Below are positions 27,681-35,343 of a stretch of 64,000 nt of DNA, piece after piece. The first letter of the stretch is position 1. Each line of letters starts with the position of its first letter. The position numbers were made by a program, and so were the translations under genes. The stretch comes from Mycolicibacterium frederiksbergense (GTDB lineage: Bacteria > Actinomycetota > Actinomycetes > Mycobacteriales > Mycobacteriaceae). The DNA lies in the NCBI RefSeq assembly GCF_029893345.1, contig NZ_JARXVE010000005.1, positions 186,001 to 250,000 of the forward strand, written 5' to 3'. A model generated the notes under the pieces. That model saw only the letters and a program-made list of their open reading frames with translations, had not been told where the DNA came from and ran no database searches.

Positions 27681-28567
27681 GGCGTAGAGGTTAGCGGTCC
27701 GAAGGACGGCGCTTCCCGCACCGCTGCGACCAGCGCTTCTCGCCAATCCCGCAGCGGGGTCAGGCCGGCGTCGGCCGATCGGCGCGCCGACAGCGCGGTG
27801 TACCGCGGACGGGGCGCGGGCCGGGGGTGACGGTCACTGCCTACCGGGTGTACCCGCTGCGGGTCCGCACCGAGCTCCACGAAGGTCGCCTGCGCCAGTT
27901 CGAACCGACTGGCCGGCCCGGCATTGACGGCGTGCAGCACACCGGGTGCGACACCGCCGTCGGCGATCTGCAGCAGGGCCGAGACCAGATCGCCGGTATA
28001 GGTCGGCGAGCCTATCTGGTCGGTGACCACCTCGACCGGACCATCGCCGGCGGCCAGCCGGCGCATGGTCGCCACGAAGTCCGCCCCATCGCCGCCCTGA
28101 TACACCCATGAGGTGCGGACGACGTATGCGTCGGGTTTGGCGGCCAGCACCGCCTGTTCGCCGGCCAGCTTGGTGCGGCCGTAGACATTGACCGGTCCGG
28201 TCGGGTCGTCGACCTCGTAGGGTGTGCCACGCTCACCGCCGGGCTCGGCGCCGAAAACATAGTCGGTGGAGATGTGCACCAAACCCGCCCCGGCCTGCGT
28301 GCATGCCGCGGCGATATGGCCCGCACCCAGGGCATTGACGGCGTGCGCACGGGCCTGATCAGTCTCGGCGGCGTCCACCTTCGTATAGGCCGCGCAGTTG
28401 ATCACCAGATCGCCGGGCTCGACGAATCGCCGCGGCGCGTCGGCGTCTGTGATGTCACATTCCGCTGAGGTCAATGCGAGTAGCTCGCGGCCCTCCCGCC
28501 GTGCCTGATCAGCTAATACCCGTCCGACCATGCCGCCGGCCCCGGTAATCACAATCCGTTGCGCCAT
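27677..28567 (-). CDS. rmlD: dTDP-4-dehydrorhamnose reductase
   Basis: The 296-residue SDR enzyme makes dTDP-L-rhamnose, the donor for WbbL. It starts MAQRIVITGAGGMVGRVLAD with the NAD(P)-binding TGxxGxxG motif; the catalytic pair is YGRTK, and STDYVFGAE matches the serine-containing strand of the family. Divergent from the LCP gene, whose start is about 60 bases away. Confidence 0.95.
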   Translation of the reverse strand: MAQRIVITGAGGMVGRVLADQARREGRELLALTSAECDITDADAPRRFVEPGDLVINCAAYTKVDAAETDQARAHAVNALGAGHIAAACTQAGAGLVHISTDYVFGAEPGGERGTPYEVDDPTGPVNVYGRTKLAGEQAVLAAKPDAYVVRTSWVYQGGDGADFVATMRRLAAGDGPVEVVTDQIGSPTYTGDLVSALLQIADGGVAPGVLHAVNAGPASRFELAQATFVELGADPQRVHPVGSDRHPRPAPRPRYTALSARRSADAGLTPLRDWREALVAAVREAPSFGPLTSTP

Positions 28568-28627
28568 GCGCCGAGTCTGGCACGCCGGTCCGCGTTACCC
28601 GTCTCACGTCCGGGCCGCAAGTAGCCT

Positions 28628-30118
28628 GTGCAGGTGCCTATCCCCCTGCTCCGCACCGTCGCTGTCACCGCAGCGTCGGTCGTGATGCTCGGAACGGGGG
28701 TGGCCTGGACCCAGATCCGCTCGTTCGAATCCGGCATCAATCACATCAGCTCCGCGGCGCTCGGCGGCGGCGGCGAGGACGGAGCCATCGACATCCTGCT
28801 GGTCGGGATGGACAGTCGAACCGACGCGCACGGCAACCCGTTGTCGCAGGCGGAGCTGGAGGCGCTGCGCGCCGGCGACGACGTCTCGACCAACACCGAC
28901 ACCATCATCCTGGTGCGCATCCCCAACAACGGGAAGTCCGCCACCGCCATCTCCATCCCCCGCGACTCCTACGTCGAGGCGCCGGGCAGGGGAAAGATGA
29001 AGATCAACGGTGTGTTCGGCGAGGTGAAGCTCGAGCAGATGAAGCAACTCGTCGAGGTCGAGGGTGAGGACCCCGCCATCGCCGAGCCCAAGGCCACCGA
29101 GGCCGGCCGCGAGGAGTTGATCAAGACGGTCGCCGCACTCACCGGCGTCACGGTGGACCACTACGCCGAGATCGGGCTGCTCGGCTTCGCGTTGATCACC
29201 GATGCCCTGGGCGGGGTCAATGTCTGTCTCAAAGATGCTGTGTACGAACCGCTCTCGGGTGCCGATTTCCCGGCCGGCTGGCAGAAGCTGGACGGCCCGC
29301 AGGCCCTGAGCTTCGTTCGGCAACGCCATGATCTGCCGCGCGGCGACCTTGACCGGGTGACCCGCCAGCAATCGGTGATGGCGTCGCTGGCCCATGACGT
29401 GATCTCCAGCAAGACCCTGTCCAGCCCTGGCACGCTGGGCCGGCTGCGGGATGCCGTGCAGCGCTCAATGGTGATCTCCAACGGTTGGGACATCATGGAT
29501 TTCATCCAGCAGCTGCAGAAGCTGGCCGGCGGTAGCGTGGCGTTCGCCACCATCCCGGTGCTACGCGAGGACGGCTGGAGCGACGACGGTATGCAGAGCG
29601 TGGTCCGGGTCGATCCGGCCGAGGTCCGGCAGTGGGTGTCGGGGCTGCTGCAGGACCAGAGCGACGGTAAGACCGAGGAACTCAGTTATTCGCCGGACCG
29701 CACCACCGTCGAGGTGGTCAACGCCACCGACATCAACGGTCTGGCCGCCGCGGTCTCACGGGTATTGGGCAACAAGGGATTTGTCCCTGGAGCCACCGGC
29801 AATCACGAAGGCGCCGCGCCGACGTCCAGCCAGGTGTTGACCGCCAAGGCCGATGATCTTGGCGCGCAGGCCATTTCGAAGGACCTGGGCGGACTGCCGG
29901 TGAACCAGGATGCGTCGGTACCGCCGGGTTCGGTGCGGGTGGTGCTGGCCGCGGACTACACCGGGCCCGGTTCCGGGCTGGACGGCAGCGATCCATCCCT
30001 GGACGTGGTGGACTCCGCCGCAGACAGCACCTTCAACGACACCGGCGAGCAGAGTCCGCCGCCACCGCCGTCGCCGATCCTCACCGCGGGTTCCGACGAT
30101 CCCAAGTGCGTGAACTAA
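28628..30118 (+). CDS. LytR-CpsA-Psr family cell-wall glycopolymer ligase (Rv3267-like)
   Basis: The 496-residue protein has one N-terminal membrane anchor (VAVTAASVVMLGTGVAW), an extracytoplasmic LCP domain with the blocks ILLVGMDSRTD, TDTIILVRI and SIPRDSYV that bind the polyprenyl pyrophosphate, FVRQRHDLPRGDLDR, and a C-terminal LytR_C domain (VEVVNATDINGLAAAVSRVL). The M. tuberculosis orthologue attaches arabinogalactan to peptidoglycan. Start is GTG 28628, with a second GTG at 28634. The neighbouring rmlD-wbbL genes make the linker it would transfer. Confidence 0.93.
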   Translation: MQVPIPLLRTVAVTAASVVMLGTGVAWTQIRSFESGINHISSAALGGGGEDGAIDILLVGMDSRTDAHGNPLSQAELEALRAGDDVSTNTDTIILVRIPNNGKSATAISIPRDSYVEAPGRGKMKINGVFGEVKLEQMKQLVEVEGEDPAIAEPKATEAGREELIKTVAALTGVTVDHYAEIGLLGFALITDALGGVNVCLKDAVYEPLSGADFPAGWQKLDGPQALSFVRQRHDLPRGDLDRVTRQQSVMASLAHDVISSKTLSSPGTLGRLRDAVQRSMVISNGWDIMDFIQQLQKLAGGSVAFATIPVLREDGWSDDGMQSVVRVDPAEVRQWVSGLLQDQSDGKTEELSYSPDRTTVEVVNATDINGLAAAVSRVLGNKGFVPGATGNHEGAAPTSSQVLTAKADDLGAQAISKDLGGLPVNQDASVPPGSVRVVLAADYTGPGSGLDGSDPSLDVVDSAADSTFNDTGEQSPPPPPSPILTAGSDDPKCVN

Positions 30119-30157
30119 CAGCGTCTGTCGATTAGAAGTCGGGTAGAACCACACACC

Positions 30158-30874
30158 ATGAGCACAGTCAGCGCAGCGGTGCTGGACCCGTTGTTGGCAA
30201 CGGATCCGGCCGGGCCACGGATCACCTATTACGACGACGCCACCGGTGAGCGCATCGAGTTGTCCACGGTGACCATGGCCAACTGGGCCGCCAAGACGGC
30301 CAACCTGCTGCGCGACGAGATGGGCGCCGGCCCGGGTACCCGGGTGGCGGTGCTGCTGCCCGCGCACTGGCAGACCGCCGCAGTGTTGTTCGGCATCTGG
30401 TGGATCGGCAGTGAAGTGGTGCTGGGCGGCCCGGCCGATGTGGCCCTGTGCACCAGGGAGCGCCTCGACGAGGCCGACGATGCAGTGGGCGGCGGTGAGG
30501 TCGCGGTGCTGTCACTGGACCCGTTCGGCAAGCCGGCCGCGGATCTCCCTGTTGGTGTCACCGACTACGCCACCGCGGTGCGGGTGCACGGCGATCAGAT
30601 TGTGCCCGAACGATTTCCCGGCCCGGCCCTGGCCGGCCGCTCGGTTGCCGAGGTACTTGAAGCCGCCCAGAATGCCGCGGCCGCACAGGGTTTCACCGCA
30701 CGCGACCGGGTACTCAGCACGGCACCCTGGGGCACCCCGGATGAACTCATCGAGAATCTGGTGGCGGTGTTCGCGGCGGGCGCATCGCTGGTGCAGGTGG
30801 CCAATGCCGATCCCGCCGCGCAAGTGCGGCGACGGGACACCGAGAAGATCACCCGGTTTTTCGGCTCGGACTAG
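30158..30874 (+). CDS. TIGR03089 family protein (Rv3268-like)
   Basis: The 238-residue protein resembles the N-terminal part of AMP-binding (acyl-CoA synthetase) enzymes, with RVAVLLPAHWQTAAVLFGIWWIG and DRVLSTAPWGTPDELIENL, but it lacks the adenylation core motifs and is too short for catalysis. This is the actinobacterial TIGR03089 family of unknown role. It follows the LCP gene by 39 bases on the same strand. It is the last gene shared with the M. tuberculosis map before the accessory block. Confidence 0.88.
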   Translation: MSTVSAAVLDPLLATDPAGPRITYYDDATGERIELSTVTMANWAAKTANLLRDEMGAGPGTRVAVLLPAHWQTAAVLFGIWWIGSEVVLGGPADVALCTRERLDEADDAVGGGEVAVLSLDPFGKPAADLPVGVTDYATAVRVHGDQIVPERFPGPALAGRSVAEVLEAAQNAAAAQGFTARDRVLSTAPWGTPDELIENLVAVFAAGASLVQVANADPAAQVRRRDTEKITRFFGSD

Positions 30875-31092
30875 CGCACCTCTCGGGAAGCGGCCGGGTG
30901 CACACGGGAGATTCGCCGTACTGGTCGGTGAACAGCACGTCCGCGCAGTCGTTTTGGCCGGGACAACACGCCCGGCGGCGGGGGGATTCCGGTAAACCCT
31001 TGCGATTCGGCGATCGCACACGCAGAGTGGGTAGCTTCGATGTGAATACGGTCGGCCGATACGGTTCGGCCGAAAGGCATGCAGGGGTGCTG

Positions 31093-31437
31093 ATGGGTTC
31101 GACGATCGCAGGCGTCGCAACGGTATTGACGCTGGGTGTCTGGCATCGGCGTACCGGACGCCACGCCAATTGGCACCGCAGTCCCGACGCCCGACGGCGC
31201 ATAACGTTCGGTTACCCCTTCGTCGCAATGGCGGTCTACTGGCTCGCACAATCCGGTGGGCTGGGCTGGGAGTGGGGGCTGGGCACCATGTGGGCACTGG
31301 TCGCGATGGTTCTGTTCATCCAGGGCTTCGACGCGCTGAACGAGCCCCCTGACGACATCGAGAAGACGCCCACCGCGGCAAGCGGGCACGGCGTTTCGCC
31401 GCAGCCCAGCGTTACGCCTGGGATTGCAGCACGTTAG
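31093..31437 (+). CDS. Small predicted membrane protein
   Basis: The predicted 114-residue protein starts at ATG 31093, about eight bases after AGGGG. It has a short hydrophobic segment at the start (TIAGVATVLTLGV) and a longer one or two in the middle (ITFGYPFVAMAVYWLAQ, LGTMWALVAMVLFIQGF), then a polar tail. No family was recognised. Coding status rests on hydrophobicity pattern and start context only; the opposite-strand frame over the same bases looks like noise. It may be the first gene of the accessory block. Confidence 0.55.
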   Translation: MGSTIAGVATVLTLGVWHRRTGRHANWHRSPDARRRITFGYPFVAMAVYWLAQSGGLGWEWGLGTMWALVAMVLFIQGFDALNEPPDDIEKTPTAASGHGVSPQPSVTPGIAAR

Positions 31438-31538
31438 GGGTTTGCGGCGCAGCGCTTTACCACCAACTCGCGCATTCGCCACACCGACTGGCCAGGGACG
31501 CGAGTGGGAGCAACCCAACTTTGCTAGAGTGTGAGCTC

Positions 31539-32573
31539 GTGACGCCTCCAGCGAAGCAACCGACGGCCTGGACGAGCGTCTATCTTGCTGCCAAAGAGCG
31601 CGTCGCCCGATTGTTGTGCATCGCAGGCGTTCCTGCCCTGTCGCGTCTGCGCAATCGCCGGCGCCTCGCGATCTTGATGTTCCATGGCATCGAGCCAGAA
31701 CCGCTGTCCCCGACATGCTGGCACGTGCTCGACGCGGCTTCGCTGCGGCGCCAACTGGAGTACGTGCGCCGCCATTTCACGGTGCTACCGCTGCACGATG
31801 CGCTGGAACGGATGCGTGCCGGCACGCTGCCCGACCGGGCCGCGGTGCTGACGTTTGACGACGGGACACGCAACCTCGCCCTGCACGCCGCGCCCGTTTT
31901 GCAGGAACTGCAGTTACCCGCGGCGGTGTTCCTCTCCACCGGCCCCATGGGCTCCGACGTGACGCTGTGGCCGGACCGGCTGTGGCTTGCCCTGGCCAAC
32001 ACCTCGGCAGCCCAGGTCGATCTCACCGACGCGGGACTGCGCGCGTACCCGCTACGGACTCGCACCGATCGCGGCACCGCCTACGCCCACGCCGTACTGA
32101 GGTTCAAGGACTTCCCGGACGCCGAGCGGATCGAGCGGATGGACGCCCTGATGTCGACGCTGGGGCAAGCCGACAACACCGACCCCGGGCCGTTCCGATT
32201 GCTCTCATGGGACGAGGCACGCGCGTTGGCCGCCGACGGCCTGGTCTCGCTGTACCCACACACCGTCACCCATCCGATCCTGTCGCGGTGTTCGGACGAG
32301 AAGGTGAATCGGGAGATCTCCGATTCCTGCAGCACTGTGGAACGTGAGACCGGGCAGGCGCCCGTGATCTTCGCCTACCCCAATGGTCGGGCGCAGGACT
32401 TCGACGAGCGCGCGAAAGCGGTGCTTCGCCGCAACGGTGTCAGATGGGCATTGTCGACGTCATACGGGTTCGCCGATGCGAATTCCGATCCAATGGCGCT
32501 GCCGCGCATCTCCATCGGCAGCAACCTGTCCTGGGCGGGATTCCGGGTGTTGGTATCCGGTCTGCGTCGGTGA
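31539..32573 (+). CDS. Polysaccharide deacetylase (NodB/CE4 family)
   Basis: The 344-residue protein has the CE4 metal motifs: TFDDG with the catalytic and metal-binding aspartates, HTVTH for the two histidines, and FAYPNGR. It would remove acetyl groups from N-acetylated sugars of the locus polysaccharide. The N terminus has a hydrophobic patch but no clear signal peptide, as in several EPS-linked cytoplasmic deacetylases. Start is GTG 31539, chosen over an upstream TTG at 31521. Confidence 0.88.
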   Translation: MTPPAKQPTAWTSVYLAAKERVARLLCIAGVPALSRLRNRRRLAILMFHGIEPEPLSPTCWHVLDAASLRRQLEYVRRHFTVLPLHDALERMRAGTLPDRAAVLTFDDGTRNLALHAAPVLQELQLPAAVFLSTGPMGSDVTLWPDRLWLALANTSAAQVDLTDAGLRAYPLRTRTDRGTAYAHAVLRFKDFPDAERIERMDALMSTLGQADNTDPGPFRLLSWDEARALAADGLVSLYPHTVTHPILSRCSDEKVNREISDSCSTVERETGQAPVIFAYPNGRAQDFDERAKAVLRRNGVRWALSTSYGFADANSDPMALPRISIGSNLSWAGFRVLVSGLRR

Positions 32574-32609
32574 CGGGCGCCGATACCACTCGGCCCTTGA
32601 ATCGACGGG

Positions 32610-33417
32610 TCACGGTGCCAGGACCTGCAGGCGTTGGTACGGGAGCCCGGGCAGGTTGTCGTAGTCCCAGCGCAGACCGTTCCGTTGGTAGACACTGCCG
32701 ACCGACGACCTCGTAGCGGTGGGATCCATTTCGAAACTCAGGCTCAGCGGAGCCCCTCCGGTGTCGACGACGTAGGCGCCGTAGCGCTGCAGGGCACGCC
32801 CGACCACGCGCACCGCCGGTGCCAGATTGAGGCTATCGAGGTTGACCGTCGGGTCCAGCCGCACCCGCGCGCCCTCGGGGATGCAGTCGGTCCGCGCGGA
32901 GGTCCCGTCGGTTTTGACTGCCGGCGCTCGGAACACCTGGGTGCAGGTGTTATCGATCTGAATGGCCAGTGCGTGCGGGATATCCCCGGCGGCGATCTCG
33001 GAGAGTTGGATCACCCCGCCCAGCCGGGAGGCACCCGAGCCGGTGCTGTTCCCGCCCCACCCCGTGCCGGACAGGTCGTTGATCGCGCCCCAGCTGGCGC
33101 TCCACTTGCCGGAGGACAGTTTCGCCTGCCAGAACTCGTAGGACCGTTGGGTGGTCTCATCGACCACGACCATCGCGCCATCGGACCCCAGGCTCGGGCG
33201 CGCTCCGGCAGGGATGGGGATTTGCATGCCGGCGAACGGGCACGGCCCCCACGTGGTGATCCTGCAGGTCACCGTGTAGCGCGGCGAGGACGCCGTGGCG
33301 GTGTAGATCGGAACACCGAATTCGACGAGGTTGGCGTACATCGCGTTCTCACGGGCGATCCGGGCCACCATCGCAGCACTGTTGGGATCCACCGCCGCAT
33401 TTGCCGGAATCGGTGTC
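32610..33417 (-). repeat. Inverted repeat copy A (0.8 kb)
   Basis: These bases are a near-identical inverted copy of 39218-40026, covering the shared C-terminal domain of the two secreted paralogues down to the stop codons. In the first 100 aligned bases only a handful differ, some of them silent. Confidence 0.9.
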
Positions 33418-34091
33418 CGGAACGGACTGCTCGCCACGAAGGGGGTCGCCCTCGTTGCGTTTCCCGGGGGCGATGTGGTCGGGGTCGTGCTGGTCGTCGG
33501 CGCCGTGGTGGTCGTGGTCGGGGTCGTGCTGGTCGTCGGCGCCGTGGTGGTCGTGGTCGGGGTCGTGCTGGTCGTCGTGGTGGTGGTCGGCGCCGTGGTG
33601 GTCGTGGTCGGCGTGGTCGCCCCACTGGGGATCACGGTGACCTTGTCCAGCAACAGGTTTCGATCGCAATTCGCGTTCAGCGCAAAATCGTTGGTGAACG
33701 AGATCCCAAGGTTGTGCGATCCGGCCACCACGGTTGCGGCCGCCGTATAGTCCGTCCACGACGTCGCCTGAATGGTTGTCGTGCCGATGGCCTTGCCGTC
33801 GATGGACACGGTCATCCTGGGCCCGCCCAAGCACTGTGCGCCCTTGGCCCTGACCACAATCTGCGATGCCGCCGGAAGGTCGAGAGTCTTTGCCGCCGTT
33901 GCATTCTGAAATAGGCGCAGTGCCGTACCCCCGGTCGCGGTCGAATCCGCGATTGGTGCCCCGTTCGCCGTGGGATTCACCACCAGCGATTCCGCCTCGA
34001 TAGCGGTGTCCGCGGCCCAGGCGGTGGTCGCGATCGACACGGCGACGGCGACGGTGCCGACACCGGCAATGATCGATCGAAAGGTCGGCAC
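32610..34091 (-). CDS. Secreted protein: CBM-like domain, Thr/Pro linker and repeated domain (paralogue A)
   Basis: The 493-residue protein has a signal peptide (SIIAGVGTVAVAVSIATTAWA), then a carbohydrate-binding-like beta domain (about 27-150; AIEAESLVVNPTANG, DKVTVIPSG), then a Thr/Pro linker with 13-residue repeats of the type TTTTTAPTTSTTP, then a domain of about 265 residues (TPIPANAAVDPNSAAMVARI to the end LPYQRLQVLAP). The last domain is nearly the same as paralogue B at 39061-40026. The GTG at 34091 is preceded by GGAG. No catalytic family was recognised. Secretion, the linker and the glycan genes around it suggest binding or processing of the exported polysaccharide. Confidence 0.85.
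   Translation of the reverse strand: MPTFRSIIAGVGTVAVAVSIATTAWAADTAIEAESLVVNPTANGAPIADSTATGGTALRLFQNATAAKTLDLPAASQIVVRAKGAQCLGGPRMTVSIDGKAIGTTTIQATSWTDYTAAATVVAGSHNLGISFTNDFALNANCDRNLLLDKVTVIPSGATTPTTTTTAPTTTTTTSTTPTTTTTAPTTSTTPTTTTTAPTTSTTPTTSPPGNATRATPFVASSPFRTPIPANAAVDPNSAAMVARIARENAMYANLVEFGVPIYTATASSPRYTVTCRITTWGPCPFAGMQIPIPAGARPSLGSDGAMVVVDETTQRSYEFWQAKLSSGKWSASWGAINDLSGTGWGGNSTGSGASRLGGVIQLSEIAAGDIPHALAIQIDNTCTQVFRAPAVKTDGTSARTDCIPEGARVRLDPTVNLDSLNLAPAVRVVGRALQRYGAYVVDTGGAPLSLSFEMDPTATRSSVGSVYQRNGLRWDYDNLPGLPYQRLQVLAP
33478..33612 (-). repeat. 39-bp tandem repeat encoding a Thr/Pro linker
   Basis: Two exact 39-base units (33478-33516 and 33517-33555) and a third, altered unit encode a 13-residue TTTTTAPTTSTTP-type repeat. 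The length is a multiple of three, so unit gain or loss would change linker length without breaking the frame. Confidence 0.9.
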
Positions 34092-34542
34092 TGACACTCC
34101 ATCTGCTCCATCGGGAGAAGCAACGCGGGACACGGTTCGAGCACACAGCTTCCACGGAAACCTCATCAGTAACAACTGCAATGTGCATCACTTTGGTTAC
34201 AGATTCGTCCGCCCGGAGCGCACCGACCGAGTGACCAGATCGCCTGCCGCACCCGCGAACTCACCACCGCCGGCGCGCCACCGGTCGACCGTGGCGTTCA
34301 CCACATCCGCACGCCACGGATCATGAACTGAGCCACACACCGATTGGCGAGATAACTGCCGAGCGTCTGCCACTCCCCGACACAACCCAACTGCGCGTGT
34401 CACATGGGATGCCGTCCGATGGCAGCTGTCGGCGGCTTGGTTTGCCACCCGCCACAACGATGTAGACGGCCGACCCGCACGGTATGATCCGAAATGTTTG
34501 CTGGCTATCGCCGGCCGAGCGAGGAAGCGAGGTAGCAGCGTC
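34092..34542. other. Intergenic, 451 bases, no gene seen
   Basis: This gap separates the divergent secreted paralogue A and the zinc-ribbon protein gene and must carry promoters for both. It has somewhat lower GC around 34150-34205. The frames that stay open here read as arginine-rich or random sequence and were not called. Confidence 0.6.
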
Positions 34543-35316
34543 ATGTCGACGTGTGCGAATGGTCACGAGCTCTCCGTGGACCAATCCTTCTGTGGGGAGT
34601 GTGGGATCGCGACCCGGTCGACCGTGGCGATCTGCCCACACGGCCACCTGGCTCCAAAACACCAGCCGTTTTGCGGAGATTGCGGCGCCCCTATCAGCGC
34701 ACCGACCCAGGCCGGCTCCGTCCGAGGCCGATGGGCGGCCGACCCGTTCGCTCGCCACCAGTACCGGTTCTGGGATGGTGCCGGGTGGTCAGAGCACGTG
34801 GCCGACAACACCACGTTGAGCACCGATCCCCCGCCGAGCTCCGGCGGTGTCAAGACCGAACGGTGGATCGGTGTCGCGGCAGGCGTGGTCACCGCGGTCC
34901 TGTTGGCCGGAGCAATCAGCGCGATAGCCGCCCAATTCTCCCCGGCATCCCCCCAAGACCAGTCCACCACGACCACAACCGTGCCGGCCGCCGCTGCCGA
35001 ACCTCCGCCGGCCCAACCGGCTCCGGCTACACCGCCGCCGGATGGCGCCCCGTGGCCGGTGGCGGTCATCGGTGCCAGCTGTCGGCCATACAGCAACAAC
35101 GCCGTAACGGGCGACGGATCCGTCGCGTACTGCGCCAGACTGGCGGACACCGAGGCTTTCCTGTGGTCGCTGTACCCCAACGACCTCCACGTCGGGGCAG
35201 GCGAGGATCCGTCGGTCGCCGTGTGCATGGCGCAAACCGGCCGCGCGAAGCCGGAGTGTGGCGAGTACCTCGCCCGTCCCAGCGACCCCGGTGACGGTCA
35301 GCCGGTCGCGCCGTGA
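34543..35316 (+). CDS. Membrane protein with double zinc ribbon and DUF2510 domain
   Basis: The 257-residue protein starts at ATG 34543 after GAGG. Two zinc-ribbon units are visible: Cys4, His8, Cys17 and Cys20, then Cys31, His35, Cys44 and Cys47. A DUF2510 segment follows (YRFWDGAGWSEHVADN, about 70-85), then one membrane helix (WIGVAAGVVTAVLLAGAISAIAA) and a Pro/Thr-rich tail leading to an outer domain with four cysteines. A cytoplasmic sensor-like head and an outer domain are implied, but no function is assigned. It stands alone inside the polysaccharide locus. Confidence 0.82.
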   Translation: MSTCANGHELSVDQSFCGECGIATRSTVAICPHGHLAPKHQPFCGDCGAPISAPTQAGSVRGRWAADPFARHQYRFWDGAGWSEHVADNTTLSTDPPPSSGGVKTERWIGVAAGVVTAVLLAGAISAIAAQFSPASPQDQSTTTTTVPAAAAEPPPAQPAPATPPPDGAPWPVAVIGASCRPYSNNAVTGDGSVAYCARLADTEAFLWSLYPNDLHVGAGEDPSVAVCMAQTGRAKPECGEYLARPSDPGDGQPVAP

Positions 35317-35343
35317 CGCCAGACCCCGACAGCCGTTGACGCG

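Noticed and set aside
30871..31716. A 281-codon minus-strand frame between the TIGR03089 gene and the deacetylase
   Set aside because: Low-quality composition with many Arg and Cys, no family, and the plus strand gives a more protein-like membrane segment.
33478..33612. Possible CRISPR-like repeat
   Set aside because: The 39-base units are contiguous without spacers and are part of a coding linker.
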